From: Candidatus Zixiibacteriota bacterium
Lineage (GTDB): Bacteria > Zixibacteria > MSB-5A5 > DSPP01
Length of the DNA: 64,000 nucleotides
NCBI GenBank assembly: GCA_022614805.1
Contig: JAKEHY010000020.1
Coordinates: forward strand, 97,733 to 161,732
Reading direction: 5' to 3'
Shown here: piece by piece, positions 25,755 to 38,135 of the stretch
Layout of the letters: each line of letters opens with the position of its first letter
Numbering within the stretch: the first letter of the stretch is position 1
Notes under the pieces: model-generated
What the model was told of the DNA's origin: nothing
Database searches by the model: none
What the model saw: the letters and a program-made list of their open reading frames with translations, nothing else
Translations under genes and position numbers: made by a program

Positions 25755-26247
25755 CCAAAGCTCCCGCGTCCTTCAAAAATCGTTCTTCTTCGGCTCCCGT
25801 TCCGGTGATGGGAACGACCAGGGCGAAATGGTCGTCCGTAACCCGTGAGTCCAAAATTTTCGGATTCCGCTGGGGCAGCCGGCAGGCGGCAAAAAGGGCC
25901 AGCAAAGTTGTAACGCCGGCAAAAAGTACGGTGGTCTCGAAGGTAATCGGAATAAAAGCCGGCCAGGAGACAAACGGCTTTCCCCCCACGTTCAAGGGCC
26001 AGTCCACCGCCGAAGTCCAGGCTTGGAACAAAAATCCGAGACTGCCTCCGGTCACCCCGGCCAGCAGGGTGGCCCACGGCACCCAGGAACGCTTGAGGCC
26101 CAAAGCCTCGTTTATCCCGTGCACGAAATACGGCATATAGGCGTCCAGATTTTTGAAGCCCCGCTCGCGAGCGGCCTTCCCGGCTTTAAGCAGGGTCTGC
26201 GGGTCGTCAAAGATTCCGACCACCGCGCCCGTTACCGCCTTAGCCAT
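25738..26247 (-). CDS. actD: Alternative complex III subunit ActD (DUF3341)
   Basis: A 169-residue protein with a soluble N-terminal ferredoxin-like part ([39 protein letters not shown]) and two membrane helices ([39 protein letters not shown]), ending in a short soluble tail (DHFALVV). This is the ActD/DUF3341 pattern. It overlaps actC by 8 nt and actE by 17 nt. Confidence 0.92.
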   Translation of the reverse strand: MAKAVTGAVVGIFDDPQTLLKAGKAARERGFKNLDAYMPYFVHGINEALGLKRSWVPWATLLAGVTGGSLGFLFQAWTSAVDWPLNVGGKPFVSWPAFIPITFETTVLFAGVTTLLALFAACRLPQRNPKILDSRVTDDHFALVVPITGTGAEEERFLKDAGALDVKKV

Positions 26248-27624
26248 GCACGGCCTCGGCTGGTTGATGGGCTTTCTTGCCGGAAGGATTGACCAGAACT
26301 CCCTTCACTTCCGCCAACGAAAGTGAAGGCAGAAACCGGGCGAATAAAAAGAAGAAAGTCATAAAAAACCCGAACGAGCCCACGGTCATCCCGATTTCGT
26401 AAATCGTCGGGGCGTAGGTATCCCAGCTGGCGGGCAGAAAATCCCGGTGCAGCGAGGTGACGATGATGGTGAAGCGCTCGAACCACATCCCGATGTTGAC
26501 GAAAATCGAGACGATAAACATCGTCAAAATGTGCCGCCGCGCCCGTTGGAACCAGAAAAGCTGCGGGATGAAAAAGTTGCAGGTGACCATAATCCAGTAA
26601 GCCCAGGCAAACGGTCCGAAGGCCCGGTTCCAGAAAGTGAAGCGCTCGTACGGGTTTTCCGAATACCAGGCCGTGAAGGCCTCGGTCATATAGGCGTACC
26701 CCACCATCCAGGAGGTAACTAAAATGATTTTGTTCATCATCTCCAAGTGGTAGATGCCGATGTATTCCTCCAGCCGGAACACACGGCGCAAAACCACGAG
26801 CAAAGTCATCGCCATCGCAAAGCCGGAAAAAATCGCCCCCGCCACGAAGTACGGCGGGAAAATGGTGGTGTGCCAGCCCGGCAAAAGCGAAACGGCGAAA
26901 TCGAACGAGACGATGGAGTGAACGGAAAGCACGAGCGGGGTGGACAAGGCCGCCAGAAGCAGATACGCCTTTTCGTAATGGTTCCAATCCCGGGCCGAGC
27001 CGGTCCAGCCCAGCGAAAAGATTCCAAAAATCAATTTCTTAAGCTTGGAGGTGGTCCTATCCCGCACGCTGGCCAGGTCCGGAACCAGCCCCTGATACCA
27101 GAAGCAAAGGGAGATGGTCAAATAGGTGGAAACGGCGAAAACGTCCCAGAGCAAAGGGGAGCGGAAATTCACCCACAAAAGCCGCTCATTCGGGTATGGA
27201 ATGAGCCAGTAGGCGTACCAGGTGCGCCCCAGATGGATGAGCGGGAAAAGCCCGGCGGTCATCACGGCAAAAATGGTCATCGCTTCCGCCGACCGGTTGA
27301 TGGAAGTCCGCCAGCGCTGGCGCAAAAGAAACAAAATGGCCGAAATCAAAGTCCCGGCGTGGCCGATGCCGATCCAGAAAACGAAATTGGTGATGTCAAA
27401 AGCCCACATCACCGGGTTGCGCAGCCCCCAGACGCCGACACCGTGTATCTGTTGCATCGCCACTGCCCAGACGCCAAATAGCAGGGCCGCCAAGGAAATG
27501 CTCATCCCCAGATACCAGAGCTTTCCCGGCTTCTCGATGGGGCGCAAAACGTCGGCGGTCACGTCCGCCATCGTGATGCGGGGCGGAATCAGGGGGGGGT
27601 TGGAAAGGACGTCCGCTTCCACGC

Positions 27625-27628
<4 letters not shown>
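26240..27628 (-). CDS. actC: Alternative complex III subunit ActC (NrfD-like quinol-site subunit)
   Basis: A 462-residue NrfD/PsrC-like membrane protein with about ten helices. Useful segments are [46 protein letters not shown] and [22 protein letters not shown]. In alternative complex III this subunit is thought to form the quinol-oxidising site next to ActB. Its ATG overlaps the actB stop (ATGA). Confidence 0.94.
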
Positions 27629-30720
<3,092 letters not shown>

Positions 30721-30721
30721 C

Positions 30722-31228
30722 TTAATTATGACAGGTTATGCACTCGATGGAAGCCTTGTTCTGCCGGTGGCAGTCCACGCACCACCCCATATTCAGCTTT
30801 TGCACTTGAACGATTTTATCCATTGTCTCCACCGGCCCGTGGCAGGTCTGGCAGGCTACCCCCTTGGCCAAGTGCCAGCGGTGGGAAAAGTAGGTGAAAT
30901 CCGGCAGGGCGTGCACCCGCACCCAGGCGATGGCCGAATCCGCTTTGTAGGCGGCGGCTAATTTGATGACGTTCTCCTTGGTGACCGCCACCGATTTGTG
31001 GCAGCCCATGCAGACGTTCATCGGCGGCACCGTGGCGTGGCGCCCCTTTTCGGCGGGAGCATGGCAGTACAGACAGGGAATTTTGTTGTCTCCAGCGTGA
31101 ATTTTGTGGGAGAAAGGGAGCGGCTGTTCGGGGGCGTAGCCGACATTGGTGTTCAGCTCGGCAATCACCCAACCGCCATACCCCAAAACCGCCAAAACGA
31201 TGAGGGTCACCTGCCACTTTCGACCCAT
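30722..31228 (-). CDS. actA: Alternative complex III pentahaem cytochrome ActA
   Basis: A 168-residue protein with one N-terminal helix (LIVLAVLGYGGWVIAELN) and five CxxCH sites: CLYCH, CMGCH, CQTCH, CVDCH and CITCH. This matches the pentahaem ActA subunit, which takes electrons from the ActB iron-sulfur chain. It is the first gene of the respiratory supercluster. A GAGGAGAG sequence lies about 11 nt before the ATG. No strong sigma-70 promoter could be picked out in the 320-bp upstream gap. Confidence 0.93.
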   Translation of the reverse strand: MGRKWQVTLIVLAVLGYGGWVIAELNTNVGYAPEQPLPFSHKIHAGDNKIPCLYCHAPAEKGRHATVPPMNVCMGCHKSVAVTKENVIKLAAAYKADSAIAWVRVHALPDFTYFSHRWHLAKGVACQTCHGPVETMDKIVQVQKLNMGWCVDCHRQNKASIECITCHN

Positions 31229-31404
31229 TTTTTACTGGGCTCTCCTCTCCATTTCGCTCAATACGGCATCAACCGCTTGTGAAATTTGTAACGAGCGTTC
31301 TTAAAAAAAATATTTGTACCCTGCTACTTACTCCACCAAAAAGTCGATATTACAAAGCCCCCTTTTCCCTGTCAAGCCCAAACAAGGGTTTCGGGTGAAA
31401 ATCT

Positions 31405-31432
31405 TTGACTTTCACGCCCCGTGAACTATCTT
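31405..31432 (+). promoter_or_regulatory. Candidate sigma-70 promoter for surface-protein genes
   Basis: TTGACT and TATCTT are separated by 16 bp on the plus strand, about 120 bp before ATG 31552. The same -10 box followed 8-9 nt later by AGGGTGGGATA recurs before the 38136 gene, which supports a real promoter-leader unit. Confidence 0.5.
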
Positions 31433-31503
31433 TTTCCTCGTAGGGTGGGATAGCTCGTAAGCGAAAAAGCCTTTCTCCCCTCTCCTCGCAGGAGAGGGTC
31501 AGG

Positions 31504-31526
31504 CTTGTCCCGAGCGAAGTCGAGGG
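31504..31526. repeat. 23-bp dispersed repeat, intergenic copy
   Basis: The 23-bp sequence starting CTTGTCCCGAGCGAAG recurs exactly at 63934-63956, nearly exactly inside the coding sequence at 31615-31637, and in decayed form at 38196-38218. It lies just before the ribosome site of the 31552 gene. Confidence 0.8.
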
Positions 31527-31551
31527 GGAGAGGTCAAAAAAGGAGGTTCAA

Positions 31552-33210
31552 ATGAAACGCACCACAATGCTTTCGGCAGCGGGGATTCTGTTGCTCTGCT
31601 CGATGGTATGGGCACTTGTCCCGAGCGTAGTCAAAGGAGCCGTCCCCCAGCTCATCAACTTTCAGGGTATCTTGAGAGACGGCTCCGGCAATCCGGTGGC
31701 GAACGGCCCGTATCCCGTCATCTTCACGATTTACGATGCCTCTGCCGGAGGTAATGTTCATTGGGCGGAAACAACTTCTGTAATTACAACCAGCGGGCTT
31801 TTTTCGGTTCTTTTGGGTTCTGCGAATCCCGTTCCCGATTCCGCTTTTAACAACCCGAACCGCTGGTTGGGGATTAAAGTCGGCGGCGACCCGGAGATGA
31901 CACCGAGGCAAAAACTGGTTTCGGTTGGTTATGGCTATCGTGTCAGCTCGGTGGATGGTGCCTTGGGCGGCAATATTCTTACCAAAGTTTCCATTGGTTC
32001 GGGGCATAGCAACACAGGGATATCCGCTTTCGTCGCAGGGGACAGCAACTCGGCTTTCGGGGATTATTCTACAATCGGCGGCGGCAGGTTTAACCAAGTG
32101 TATGGAGATTTTGCGACGGTCAGCGGCGGCGATTCAAACCAAGCAGTAAACGACGGCAGCACTGTTGGCGGCGGCCGCAAAAATTTTGGGGTGGGTAATT
32201 TTACAACAATTGGCGGTGGCTCCCAAAATTTCGCGAGCGGACAAAACGGCACGGTCGGCGGTGGTCGAGGCAACCTTGCCAACGCTCTTGAGGCTACGGT
32301 CGGCGGCGGCGGGAACAATGGGGCCAGTGCTATTGGAGCCACGGTCGGTGGCGGCAGAGGGAACACCGCTGGCGGGGATTACGCCACGGTCGGCGGCGGC
32401 ACAGGTAATGTCACAAGCGGCGGCTTTTCCACTATTCCCGGTGGTGTCAACAACTACGCCTTTGGCGGCTCCTTTGCCGCCGGTGTGGGGGCAAAGGCCA
32501 ATCACTCCCACGCCTTTGTTTGGTCTGATAACAGCGGTGGCGATTTTGCATCCACTGGCAGCAACCAGTTCCTCATCCGCGCTTCGGGAGGGGTGGGTAT
32601 CGGAACGAACAGCCCCAACCAAATGCTGGATGTCGCCGACAATATTAGCATTCGAGGAACCCATCTTATTTACAACTCAGCGAATGGCGTCATCGATTGG
32701 GGACCGGGCGGCGACCTTATCTTTCGGCGGCTTGCTACGCAGGGAGACATCAGCGTCTATACGGAGCACATGATAATTAAGGGCGGCGGCAACGTCGGCA
32801 TCGGAACCTTTGCTCCCGTCTACAAGCTGGACGTGGCCGGTTCGGCCCACGCCACCAGCTTTCCCACTTCTTCGGATAACCGGCTGAAGAAAAACATCGA
32901 ACCCTTGACCAAAGTTTTGGAGAAGATAGAAAAGATTCGCGGCGTTTCCTTCGACTGGAACGAAACCTACGAGAAGATGGGGCGTTCTTCCGGCCACCGG
33001 GAAATTGGGGTCATCGCCCAGGATGTTGAGAAGGTTTTCCCCGAACTCATTTCAAAATGGGGAGACGAGCATTATCGCGGAGTGGACTACGGCCGGATGA
33101 CGGCGGTTTTGATTGAAGCGGTCAAAGAACTAAAAGCTGAAAATGAGGAATTGAGAAACAGAATTTTGAAATTGGAGAAAGGCAAACCCCAAGCGCAGGT
33201 AGAACATTAA
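31552..33210 (+). CDS. Secreted YadA-like repeat protein with S74 chaperone domain (surface protein 1)
   Basis: A 552-residue protein. It has a signal peptide (MKRTTMLSAAGILLLCSMVWA), then a head of ~110 residues shared with three neighbours (VPQLINFQGILRDGSGNPV ... PEMTPRQKLVSVGY). A left-handed beta-roll region (~160-310) is built from about ten imperfect repeats of the type ATVGGGxxNxAxG, as in trimeric YadA heads. GVGIGTxxPxxxLDV cassettes follow, then a C-terminal S74 intramolecular chaperone (~441-545) with the cleavage motif SDNRLKKNI, GVIAQDVEKVFPELI and a coiled coil. It probably folds as a trimer and releases its own C-terminus. AAAGGAGG precedes the ATG. Confidence 0.75.
   Translation: MKRTTMLSAAGILLLCSMVWALVPSVVKGAVPQLINFQGILRDGSGNPVANGPYPVIFTIYDASAGGNVHWAETTSVITTSGLFSVLLGSANPVPDSAFNNPNRWLGIKVGGDPEMTPRQKLVSVGYGYRVSSVDGALGGNILTKVSIGSGHSNTGISAFVAGDSNSAFGDYSTIGGGRFNQVYGDFATVSGGDSNQAVNDGSTVGGGRKNFGVGNFTTIGGGSQNFASGQNGTVGGGRGNLANALEATVGGGGNNGASAIGATVGGGRGNTAGGDYATVGGGTGNVTSGGFSTIPGGVNNYAFGGSFAAGVGAKANHSHAFVWSDNSGGDFASTGSNQFLIRASGGVGIGTNSPNQMLDVADNISIRGTHLIYNSANGVIDWGPGGDLIFRRLATQGDISVYTEHMIIKGGGNVGIGTFAPVYKLDVAGSAHATSFPTSSDNRLKKNIEPLTKVLEKIEKIRGVSFDWNETYEKMGRSSGHREIGVIAQDVEKVFPELISKWGDEHYRGVDYGRMTAVLIEAVKELKAENEELRNRILKLEKGKPQAQVEH
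31615..31637. repeat. 23-bp dispersed repeat inside coding sequence
   Basis: A copy of the repeat at 31504 (starting CTTGTCCCGAGCGTAG) lies in frame just after the signal peptide and encodes LVPSVVKG. These residues are absent from paralogues 2 and 3, where the signal peptide runs straight into A(V/I)PQLINFQ. Confidence 0.75.
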
Positions 33211-33228
33211 CCCAAAGAGGAGGAGCGT

Positions 33229-35151
33229 ATGAAACGCATCCCGGTTTTAACAAAGCTGACAGCGCTTTTGGCGCTGTGGACGGTAGCAGTCTGGGCAGCA
33301 GTCCCCCAACTCATCAACTTTCAGGGCGTTTTGCGGGACGGCTCCGGCAATCCGGTGGCTAACGGCTCCTATTCCGTCATCTTCACCATTTACGATGACC
33401 CAGCCGCTGGAAACGTGCTCTGGGCGGAAACGACTTCCGTTTCAACCACCAGCGGCCTTTTCACGGTTCTTTTGGGTTCGACAAATCCGGTTCCCGATTC
33501 CGCTTTCCGGGACACCACTCGCTATCTTGGAATTAAAGTCGGCGCCGACCCGGAGATGACGCCGCGGCAACGGTTGGTTTCGGTCGGTTATGGCTATCGA
33601 GTTAGTTCAGTGGATGGCGCCCTGGGTGGAAATATCCTTACGAAGGTCTCCATCGGCCCGGGGCACACCAATACCGGCACCAACGCCTTTGTGGCTGGTG
33701 AAAATAACAAAGCTCGCGGGAATTATTCGGTAGTCAGCGGCGGCGGGGGGGCAAATGTTGCCGACTCAAACTCTGCAAATGGAGCCTTGTCCACCGTCTC
33801 TGGAGGCTCATATAACGCAGCAGGCGGTGTTGGGGCAACGGTTGACGGAGGGGTCAATAACCGCGCAAGCGGCGATTATTCAACCGTCGGCGGCGGGGGG
33901 GGTAACTCGGCAAATGCTGACAATGCAACAGTCAGCGGCGGCTACAACAACAATTCAAGTGGCGGCCAAGCCTTTATAGGTGGCGGAGCGAGCAATACTG
34001 CAAGCGGGGGCGCTGCTGTGGTTGGTGGCGGACAGTTAAATACGGCGAACGGCTTAAATACCGCCACAGTTGGAGGTGGGTACGACAATTCCGCCAGCGG
34101 CTCTTATTCCACAGTCGGCGGCGGCCAGGTCAATGTCGCCAGCGTCAGTTGGGCCACGGTCGGTGGCGGCAACGCCAACACGTCGAGCGGCTCTTATGCC
34201 ACGGTCGGCGGCGGCTTCAGCGACACGGCCAGCGGCTTTATTTCCACAGTCCCCGGAGGTTTGGCAAACAAAGCATCCGGCGGTTATTCCTTCGCCGCCG
34301 GTCGCCGGGCCAAAGCGCTTCATGATGGGTCCTTTGTATGGGGTGATCGAGGCGACTTTACTTTTGGAACCGATTTTGCTTCTACGAATATCAATCAGTT
34401 CCTAATCCGCGCCTCCAACGGGGTGGGGATCAACACCAATAGTCCCAACAAAGCGCTCACCGTCGCCGGCTCAATGGAAATCGGGACGGGCGCGGGGGAT
34501 TACCAGCACCTTCGCCTCGGAGGCGGCAACTCCTCCGGCTTTCTTTTCGGCAGCTATCCAAGTCTTGGCGATGGAATCCATATGTCGTACAATTATTATT
34601 CCAACGGACCCAACTTTGTAATAAATCCGGGCGGGGGGACCAGCCGTATTTCGGTGGGATATGGAGAAATTAGGATGACTGTGGGCGATATAGGTTCGCC
34701 ACCCACCCAGCTTGGTATTTTTATTGGTTATCCGGGCAATGTCGGCATCGGGACTTTGGCCCCGGCGGCCAAGTTGCACGTTAACGGTACGGCGGGGAAC
34801 AACACCGGGGTTTGGTCCAACCTTTCGGACCGACGACTGAAGCGGGATATTGAGCCGATTCAAAATGCCTTGGAAACAGTGGAACAACTTAACCCGGTGA
34901 GCTTCCGGTGGAAGGATGCAGAAAAAGATGCCCAATTTGGGCGGGTTCGGGGATTGATTGCCCAAGACGTGGAAAAAGTCATTCCGGAATGGATAAAAAC
35001 CGACCCGGATGGTTACAAACGTCTTGAACCGATTGGGATAGATGCTTTACTCATTGAAGCCCTCAAAGAACAACAGAAGCAAATAGAGGTGTTAAAAGAG
35101 GAGATTGCGAAACTGAAAGACCAATCGTCTCAAGCACAGGCGAAAAATTAA
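33229..35151 (+). CDS. Secreted YadA-like repeat protein with S74 chaperone domain (surface protein 2)
   Basis: A 640-residue paralogue of the preceding gene, starting 18 nt after it with AGAGGAGG before the ATG. Signal peptide, the common head (AVPQLINFQGVLRDGSGNPV) and a longer YadA-like beta-roll (~150-365) of GGGxxNxASG repeats are followed by a VGINTNSPNKALTV cassette, a unique Gly/Ser/Tyr-rich stretch, and an S74 domain from ~533 (SDRRLKRDIEPI, GLIAQDVEKVIPEWI). The end is a Gln/Glu/Lys coiled coil. It is likely a trimeric, self-processing surface fibre. It lacks the 8-residue repeat-encoded insert of surface protein 1. Confidence 0.75.
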   Translation: MKRIPVLTKLTALLALWTVAVWAAVPQLINFQGVLRDGSGNPVANGSYSVIFTIYDDPAAGNVLWAETTSVSTTSGLFTVLLGSTNPVPDSAFRDTTRYLGIKVGADPEMTPRQRLVSVGYGYRVSSVDGALGGNILTKVSIGPGHTNTGTNAFVAGENNKARGNYSVVSGGGGANVADSNSANGALSTVSGGSYNAAGGVGATVDGGVNNRASGDYSTVGGGGGNSANADNATVSGGYNNNSSGGQAFIGGGASNTASGGAAVVGGGQLNTANGLNTATVGGGYDNSASGSYSTVGGGQVNVASVSWATVGGGNANTSSGSYATVGGGFSDTASGFISTVPGGLANKASGGYSFAAGRRAKALHDGSFVWGDRGDFTFGTDFASTNINQFLIRASNGVGINTNSPNKALTVAGSMEIGTGAGDYQHLRLGGGNSSGFLFGSYPSLGDGIHMSYNYYSNGPNFVINPGGGTSRISVGYGEIRMTVGDIGSPPTQLGIFIGYPGNVGIGTLAPAAKLHVNGTAGNNTGVWSNLSDRRLKRDIEPIQNALETVEQLNPVSFRWKDAEKDAQFGRVRGLIAQDVEKVIPEWIKTDPDGYKRLEPIGIDALLIEALKEQQKQIEVLKEEIAKLKDQSSQAQAKN

Positions 35152-35169
35152 TTTAAAAGGAGGCGTCAA

Positions 35170-36720
35170 ATGAAACGTTTTACCATACTATCTGGACTCG
35201 GAATGGCGCTTTTCCTCGTGTCCGTTGCTTATGCCGCCATCCCCCAGCTTATCAACTTTCAGGGCATTTTGAAAGACGGCTCCGGCAACCCGGTGGCCAA
35301 CGGGAGCTATTCCGTCATTTTCACGATTTACGATGCCCCCTCCGCCGGGAACGTGCTCTGGGCGGAGACGACTTCCGTTTCCACTACCAGCGGCCTTTTT
35401 TCGGTTCTTTTGGGTTCGGCAAATCCGGTTCCCGATTCCGCTTTCCAAGACACTGCTCGCTATCTCGGCGTTAAAGTCGGGGCCGACCCGGAGATGACGC
35501 CGAGGCAAAAACTGGTTTCGGTTGGGTATGCCTATGAATCGGCACAGTGGACTTCCGCCGCTCAAAATTTATTCCGCTTGAGTGGAAACGTCGGCATCGG
35601 CACGAACATTCCGCTGGGACTCCTGCATCTCAAAGGCAGCAATTACAAATTGCTTTTGGAAAGTTCCGGCAACGCAGACGTGGTCATCGGCCGTGCGGAT
35701 GCCACCCGGTACGGCAACTACATTCTGGCGGACGGCGACCCGAGCGTCGGGGCCAACAACCGCTGGGCAATTGGGCTGCGGAACGGCGACTCCAAACTGC
35801 ACCTGTATGACGAAGTGAACAGTTCGAACGTGATGGTCTTGCAGCCGGGCGGCAATGTCGGCATCGGAACGGCCTCGCCCGCGGCGCAGCTCCACGTACA
35901 TGACCCGATCAATTCCATCCTGGGCAGTCGGCTGATGTTGACGCAGGCTGCGGGCGGCTCAACTATTTTTGACGGGTTGGCAGTAATTGGTACGCCCCCA
36001 AAAGGGTATTTGTGGAACTATGAGAACGGACCTTTAATCTTCGGAACCAATGACGCGGAGCGGCTGCGCATCGATTCGGCCGGCAACGTCGGCGTCGGTA
36101 TCGATGCGCCGGCCGCCCGGCTGCAGGTGGGCCTCGCGGGCATCGAAGGGACACCACCATTCATCGCCGGGACCCAGATTGTCGCCCAAGCGACAAACGG
36201 GGGCAACTGGGCGCATATGGCTATCATCTCCAGCAGTTCGGGCCAGTCGCGCTTGAACTTCGGTGATGCCAGCAACGACGACCAGGGGTCGGTGGCCTAC
36301 AACAACTTCAACGATGCGATGTTTTTCATCACCGCGGCTGCCGAACGGATGCGCATTACGAACACCGGCAATGTCGGTATCGGAACAAGCGCCCCGAACA
36401 GTCGCTTGCAGGTCAATGGCGCCCTTGCCACGGCGGTTACCGCGATTACCGTGAACTCTACGTTGAACGAGTCCCACAGCATTGTTTTGGCAAGCACGCC
36501 CGGTGTAAGTGATGTCGTCATTACCCTTCCGACAGCGGTTGGAATCGCGGGCCGGCAGTACACCATAAAGAAAGCGGACGCTGCGGCGCATACTGTAGTG
36601 GTGGATGCCAATGGCGCCGAAACCATCGACGGGGCTTTTTTGTACAATCTGACCGCACAAAACAAATATGTAACATTGGTCAGCAACGGCGCAAATTGGT
36701 TTGTCATAGCCAATAATTGA
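35170..36720 (+). CDS. Secreted fibre-like protein without S74 domain (surface protein 3)
   Basis: A 516-residue protein with AAAGGAGG before its ATG, 18 nt after surface protein 2. The signal peptide and head (AIPQLINFQGILKDGSGNPV) are nearly identical to those of its neighbours. The body has no YadA repeats but four or five NVGIGTxxPxxxLxV cassettes alternating with unique segments. The C-terminus differs: VSDVVITLPTAVGIAGRQYTIKK and GAETIDGAFLYNLTAQNKYVTLVSNGANWFVI, the pattern of tail-fibre or receptor-binding tips. It may be a phage-like fibre module recruited to the cell surface. No self-cleaving chaperone is visible. Confidence 0.72.
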   Translation: MKRFTILSGLGMALFLVSVAYAAIPQLINFQGILKDGSGNPVANGSYSVIFTIYDAPSAGNVLWAETTSVSTTSGLFSVLLGSANPVPDSAFQDTARYLGVKVGADPEMTPRQKLVSVGYAYESAQWTSAAQNLFRLSGNVGIGTNIPLGLLHLKGSNYKLLLESSGNADVVIGRADATRYGNYILADGDPSVGANNRWAIGLRNGDSKLHLYDEVNSSNVMVLQPGGNVGIGTASPAAQLHVHDPINSILGSRLMLTQAAGGSTIFDGLAVIGTPPKGYLWNYENGPLIFGTNDAERLRIDSAGNVGVGIDAPAARLQVGLAGIEGTPPFIAGTQIVAQATNGGNWAHMAIISSSSGQSRLNFGDASNDDQGSVAYNNFNDAMFFITAAAERMRITNTGNVGIGTSAPNSRLQVNGALATAVTAITVNSTLNESHSIVLASTPGVSDVVITLPTAVGIAGRQYTIKKADAAAHTVVVDANGAETIDGAFLYNLTAQNKYVTLVSNGANWFVIANN

Positions 36721-36740
36721 CGTCCATTTTCGATTTTCTA

Positions 36741-36765
36741 AGGGGCACGGCGATGCCGTGCCCCT
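36741..36765 (+). terminator. Hairpin, probable terminator or REP-like palindrome
   Basis: A perfect 11-bp stem (arms AGGGGCACGGC and GCCGTGCCCCT) with a 3-nt loop is followed by ACTTTTTC, 20 nt after surface protein 3. It has terminator form on the plus strand, but the GGGGCAC...GTGCCCC arms also recall the palindrome at 42281-42301. Confidence 0.55.
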
Positions 36766-36817
36766 ACTTTTTCAGCCGTTGACACTTTCGGGAGCTCCCT
36801 CTAATTTCCGTCGCTCT

Positions 36818-37918
36818 ATGAAAGTCGTCGGCTTTAACCAGACCGGCTCCGTCTCCAACATTGAAGTGCTGGAATCTCCAGCGCCTGGGAAATTGAAAGA
36901 GGGCGAAGTCCGTCTTAAATTTCTCTCCGGCAGTTTGAACCATCTTGATTTGTGGGTTATAAAAGGGCTGCCCCATATTAAATACCAATTTCCCCACATT
37001 GCCGGCTCGGATTTCTGCGGAAAAGTGGTCGAGTCCCGCTCGGAAAAGTTCAAAATTGGCGATAGAGTTTTGGTTTATCCCGGCGGCAGCTCCGGCACAG
37101 ACGCCAGAGAATACCTGCCGGAAAACCTGCGGGACGATTTTTTGATACGCGGGGAAAATTCCCCAGGCGTTTTGCGGGAGGAGCTGGTGGAGCCAGAAAA
37201 ATATTTGACAAAAGCTCCCGAACATCTGACGGACGAGCGGGCCGGCGCCATTCCCCTTGCCTTTTTGACCGCTTGGCAGATGGTGGTTGAGAAGGGATTT
37301 TCACAGCCAAACTATGACCTTTCAGGCAGGGGTTTGATTAATCAAACCCCTACTGGAGGTCTGAAGACCTCCGCTACCATTTTGGAAAGAATCGAGCCCG
37401 TTTTGGTTCACGCCGCCGTTAGCGGCGTTTCGCAAGCAATTTTGGAGCTTTTGCTGTCTTTCGGTTTCAAAAAAATTGCCGCCACGTCACGCTCGGAGGA
37501 AAAATTGGAGATTTGGAAGAAGCGCGGCGTGCAAGGATTCATCTCCGGCCCTAATCTGGAAACCGAACTGAAAACCTGGGCGGGCAAAACCCGTTTTGGC
37601 CTGATTTTCGACCATGTGGGAGAAGTTTATTTCGAGATGAACATCCGTTTGTTAAGAAAGGGCGGCAAGTTCATCACCTGCGGTTCAACGTCGGGCTTCA
37701 AAGCCGCGCTGGATTTGCGCCACGTATTCTTCCGTCAACTGCAACTCTTGGGTTCGACGATGGGGAGCGTGCAACAGTTCAAGACGATGGTCAACTGGGT
37801 CGCCGAAAGAAAAATTGTTCCCTTGGTTTCGCATACCTTCCCCTTCGACAACCCCAAACCGGCCTACGAGCTTATGGAAGCCGGCCGCCAAAACGGGAAA
37901 ATTGTTCTGACCGCGTAA
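36818..37918 (+). CDS. Medium-chain dehydrogenase/quinone oxidoreductase-like protein with in-frame repeat insert
   Basis: A 366-residue protein from ATG 36818. The N-terminal GroES-like domain starts MKVVGFNQTGSVSNIEVLESP and includes PHIAGSDFCGKVVE and FKIGDRVLVYPGG. The nucleotide-binding half has VLVHAAVSGVSQAILELLLSFGF, where the usual SGVG motif is SGVS, and LIFDHVGEVYFEMNIRLLRKGGKFITCG. Between the domains a REP-like element encodes GRGLINQTPTGGLKTSAT in frame (37329-37377), lengthening the linker before the Rossmann fold. No catalytic zinc ligands are obvious. The substrate is unknown. It sits oddly between surface-protein genes and may be transcribed separately. Confidence 0.75.
   Translation: MKVVGFNQTGSVSNIEVLESPAPGKLKEGEVRLKFLSGSLNHLDLWVIKGLPHIKYQFPHIAGSDFCGKVVESRSEKFKIGDRVLVYPGGSSGTDAREYLPENLRDDFLIRGENSPGVLREELVEPEKYLTKAPEHLTDERAGAIPLAFLTAWQMVVEKGFSQPNYDLSGRGLINQTPTGGLKTSATILERIEPVLVHAAVSGVSQAILELLLSFGFKKIAATSRSEEKLEIWKKRGVQGFISGPNLETELKTWAGKTRFGLIFDHVGEVYFEMNIRLLRKGGKFITCGSTSGFKAALDLRHVFFRQLQLLGSTMGSVQQFKTMVNWVAERKIVPLVSHTFPFDNPKPAYELMEAGRQNGKIVLTA
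37329..37377. repeat. Two-hairpin dispersed palindromic repeat (REP-like), copy B, within a gene
   Basis: A perfect palindrome at 37329-37350 (arms GGGGTTTGATT and AATCAAACCCC) is followed by a second perfect hairpin at 37355-37372 (arms GGAGGTC and GACCTCC around TGAA). It matches copy A at 17014-17064 in reverse orientation. The coding frame stays open through it. Confidence 0.85.
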
Positions 37919-37925
37919 AAAGGGC

Positions 37926-37955
37926 TTGACATCCTTCGCAGCCCCAAGCTATCTT
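37926..37955 (+). promoter_or_regulatory. Candidate sigma-70 promoter for surface protein 4
   Basis: TTGACA and TATCTT are spaced 18 bp apart. AGGGTGGGATA follows at 37964-37974, the same motif found downstream of the promoters at 31405 and 50586. The leader to ATG 38136 is about 170 nt and contains complementary segments CCAATAGGCG (37977-37986) and CGCCTATTGG (38079-38088), which could pair in the RNA. Confidence 0.55.
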
Positions 37956-38135
37956 CTCCCCACAGGGTGGGATAAGCCAATAGGCGTTTTTAACTTCTGA
38001 AAGCAGCCGTTGGCGCTCCGGCTGGAACGTCAACGAGAAAATAACAGAAACAAAAAACCAAAGGGCGGGGTGTTTTTGCGCCTATTGGATGACCCAATAC
38101 GCCGGACGCCTCACCCAAACCAAGGGGAGGTCCAA

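Larger units (their letters stand above)
31229..31551. other. Divergent intergenic region between actA and the surface-protein genes
   Basis: No gene is seen. The actA-proximal part is AT-rich with a TACAAATATTTTTT stretch that may hold the actA promoter. The other part carries a plus-strand promoter-like pair (31405-31432), the motif AGGGTGGGATA (31442-31452), a perfect hairpin at 31478-31498 (arms CCCTCTCCT/AGGAGAGGG), and a dispersed 23-bp repeat at 31504-31526. An ideal AAGGAGG lies before ATG 31552. Confidence 0.6.

Noticed and set aside
31478-31551. A riboswitch or CRISPR-like leader before surface protein 1
   Set aside because: The repeats are two unrelated short dispersed elements without regular spacing or a known aptamer consensus.
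32064-32664. Long antisense open frames across the YadA-like repeats
   Set aside because: They arise from the regular GGC-rich repeat codons of the real gene and have no start signals or recognisable folds.
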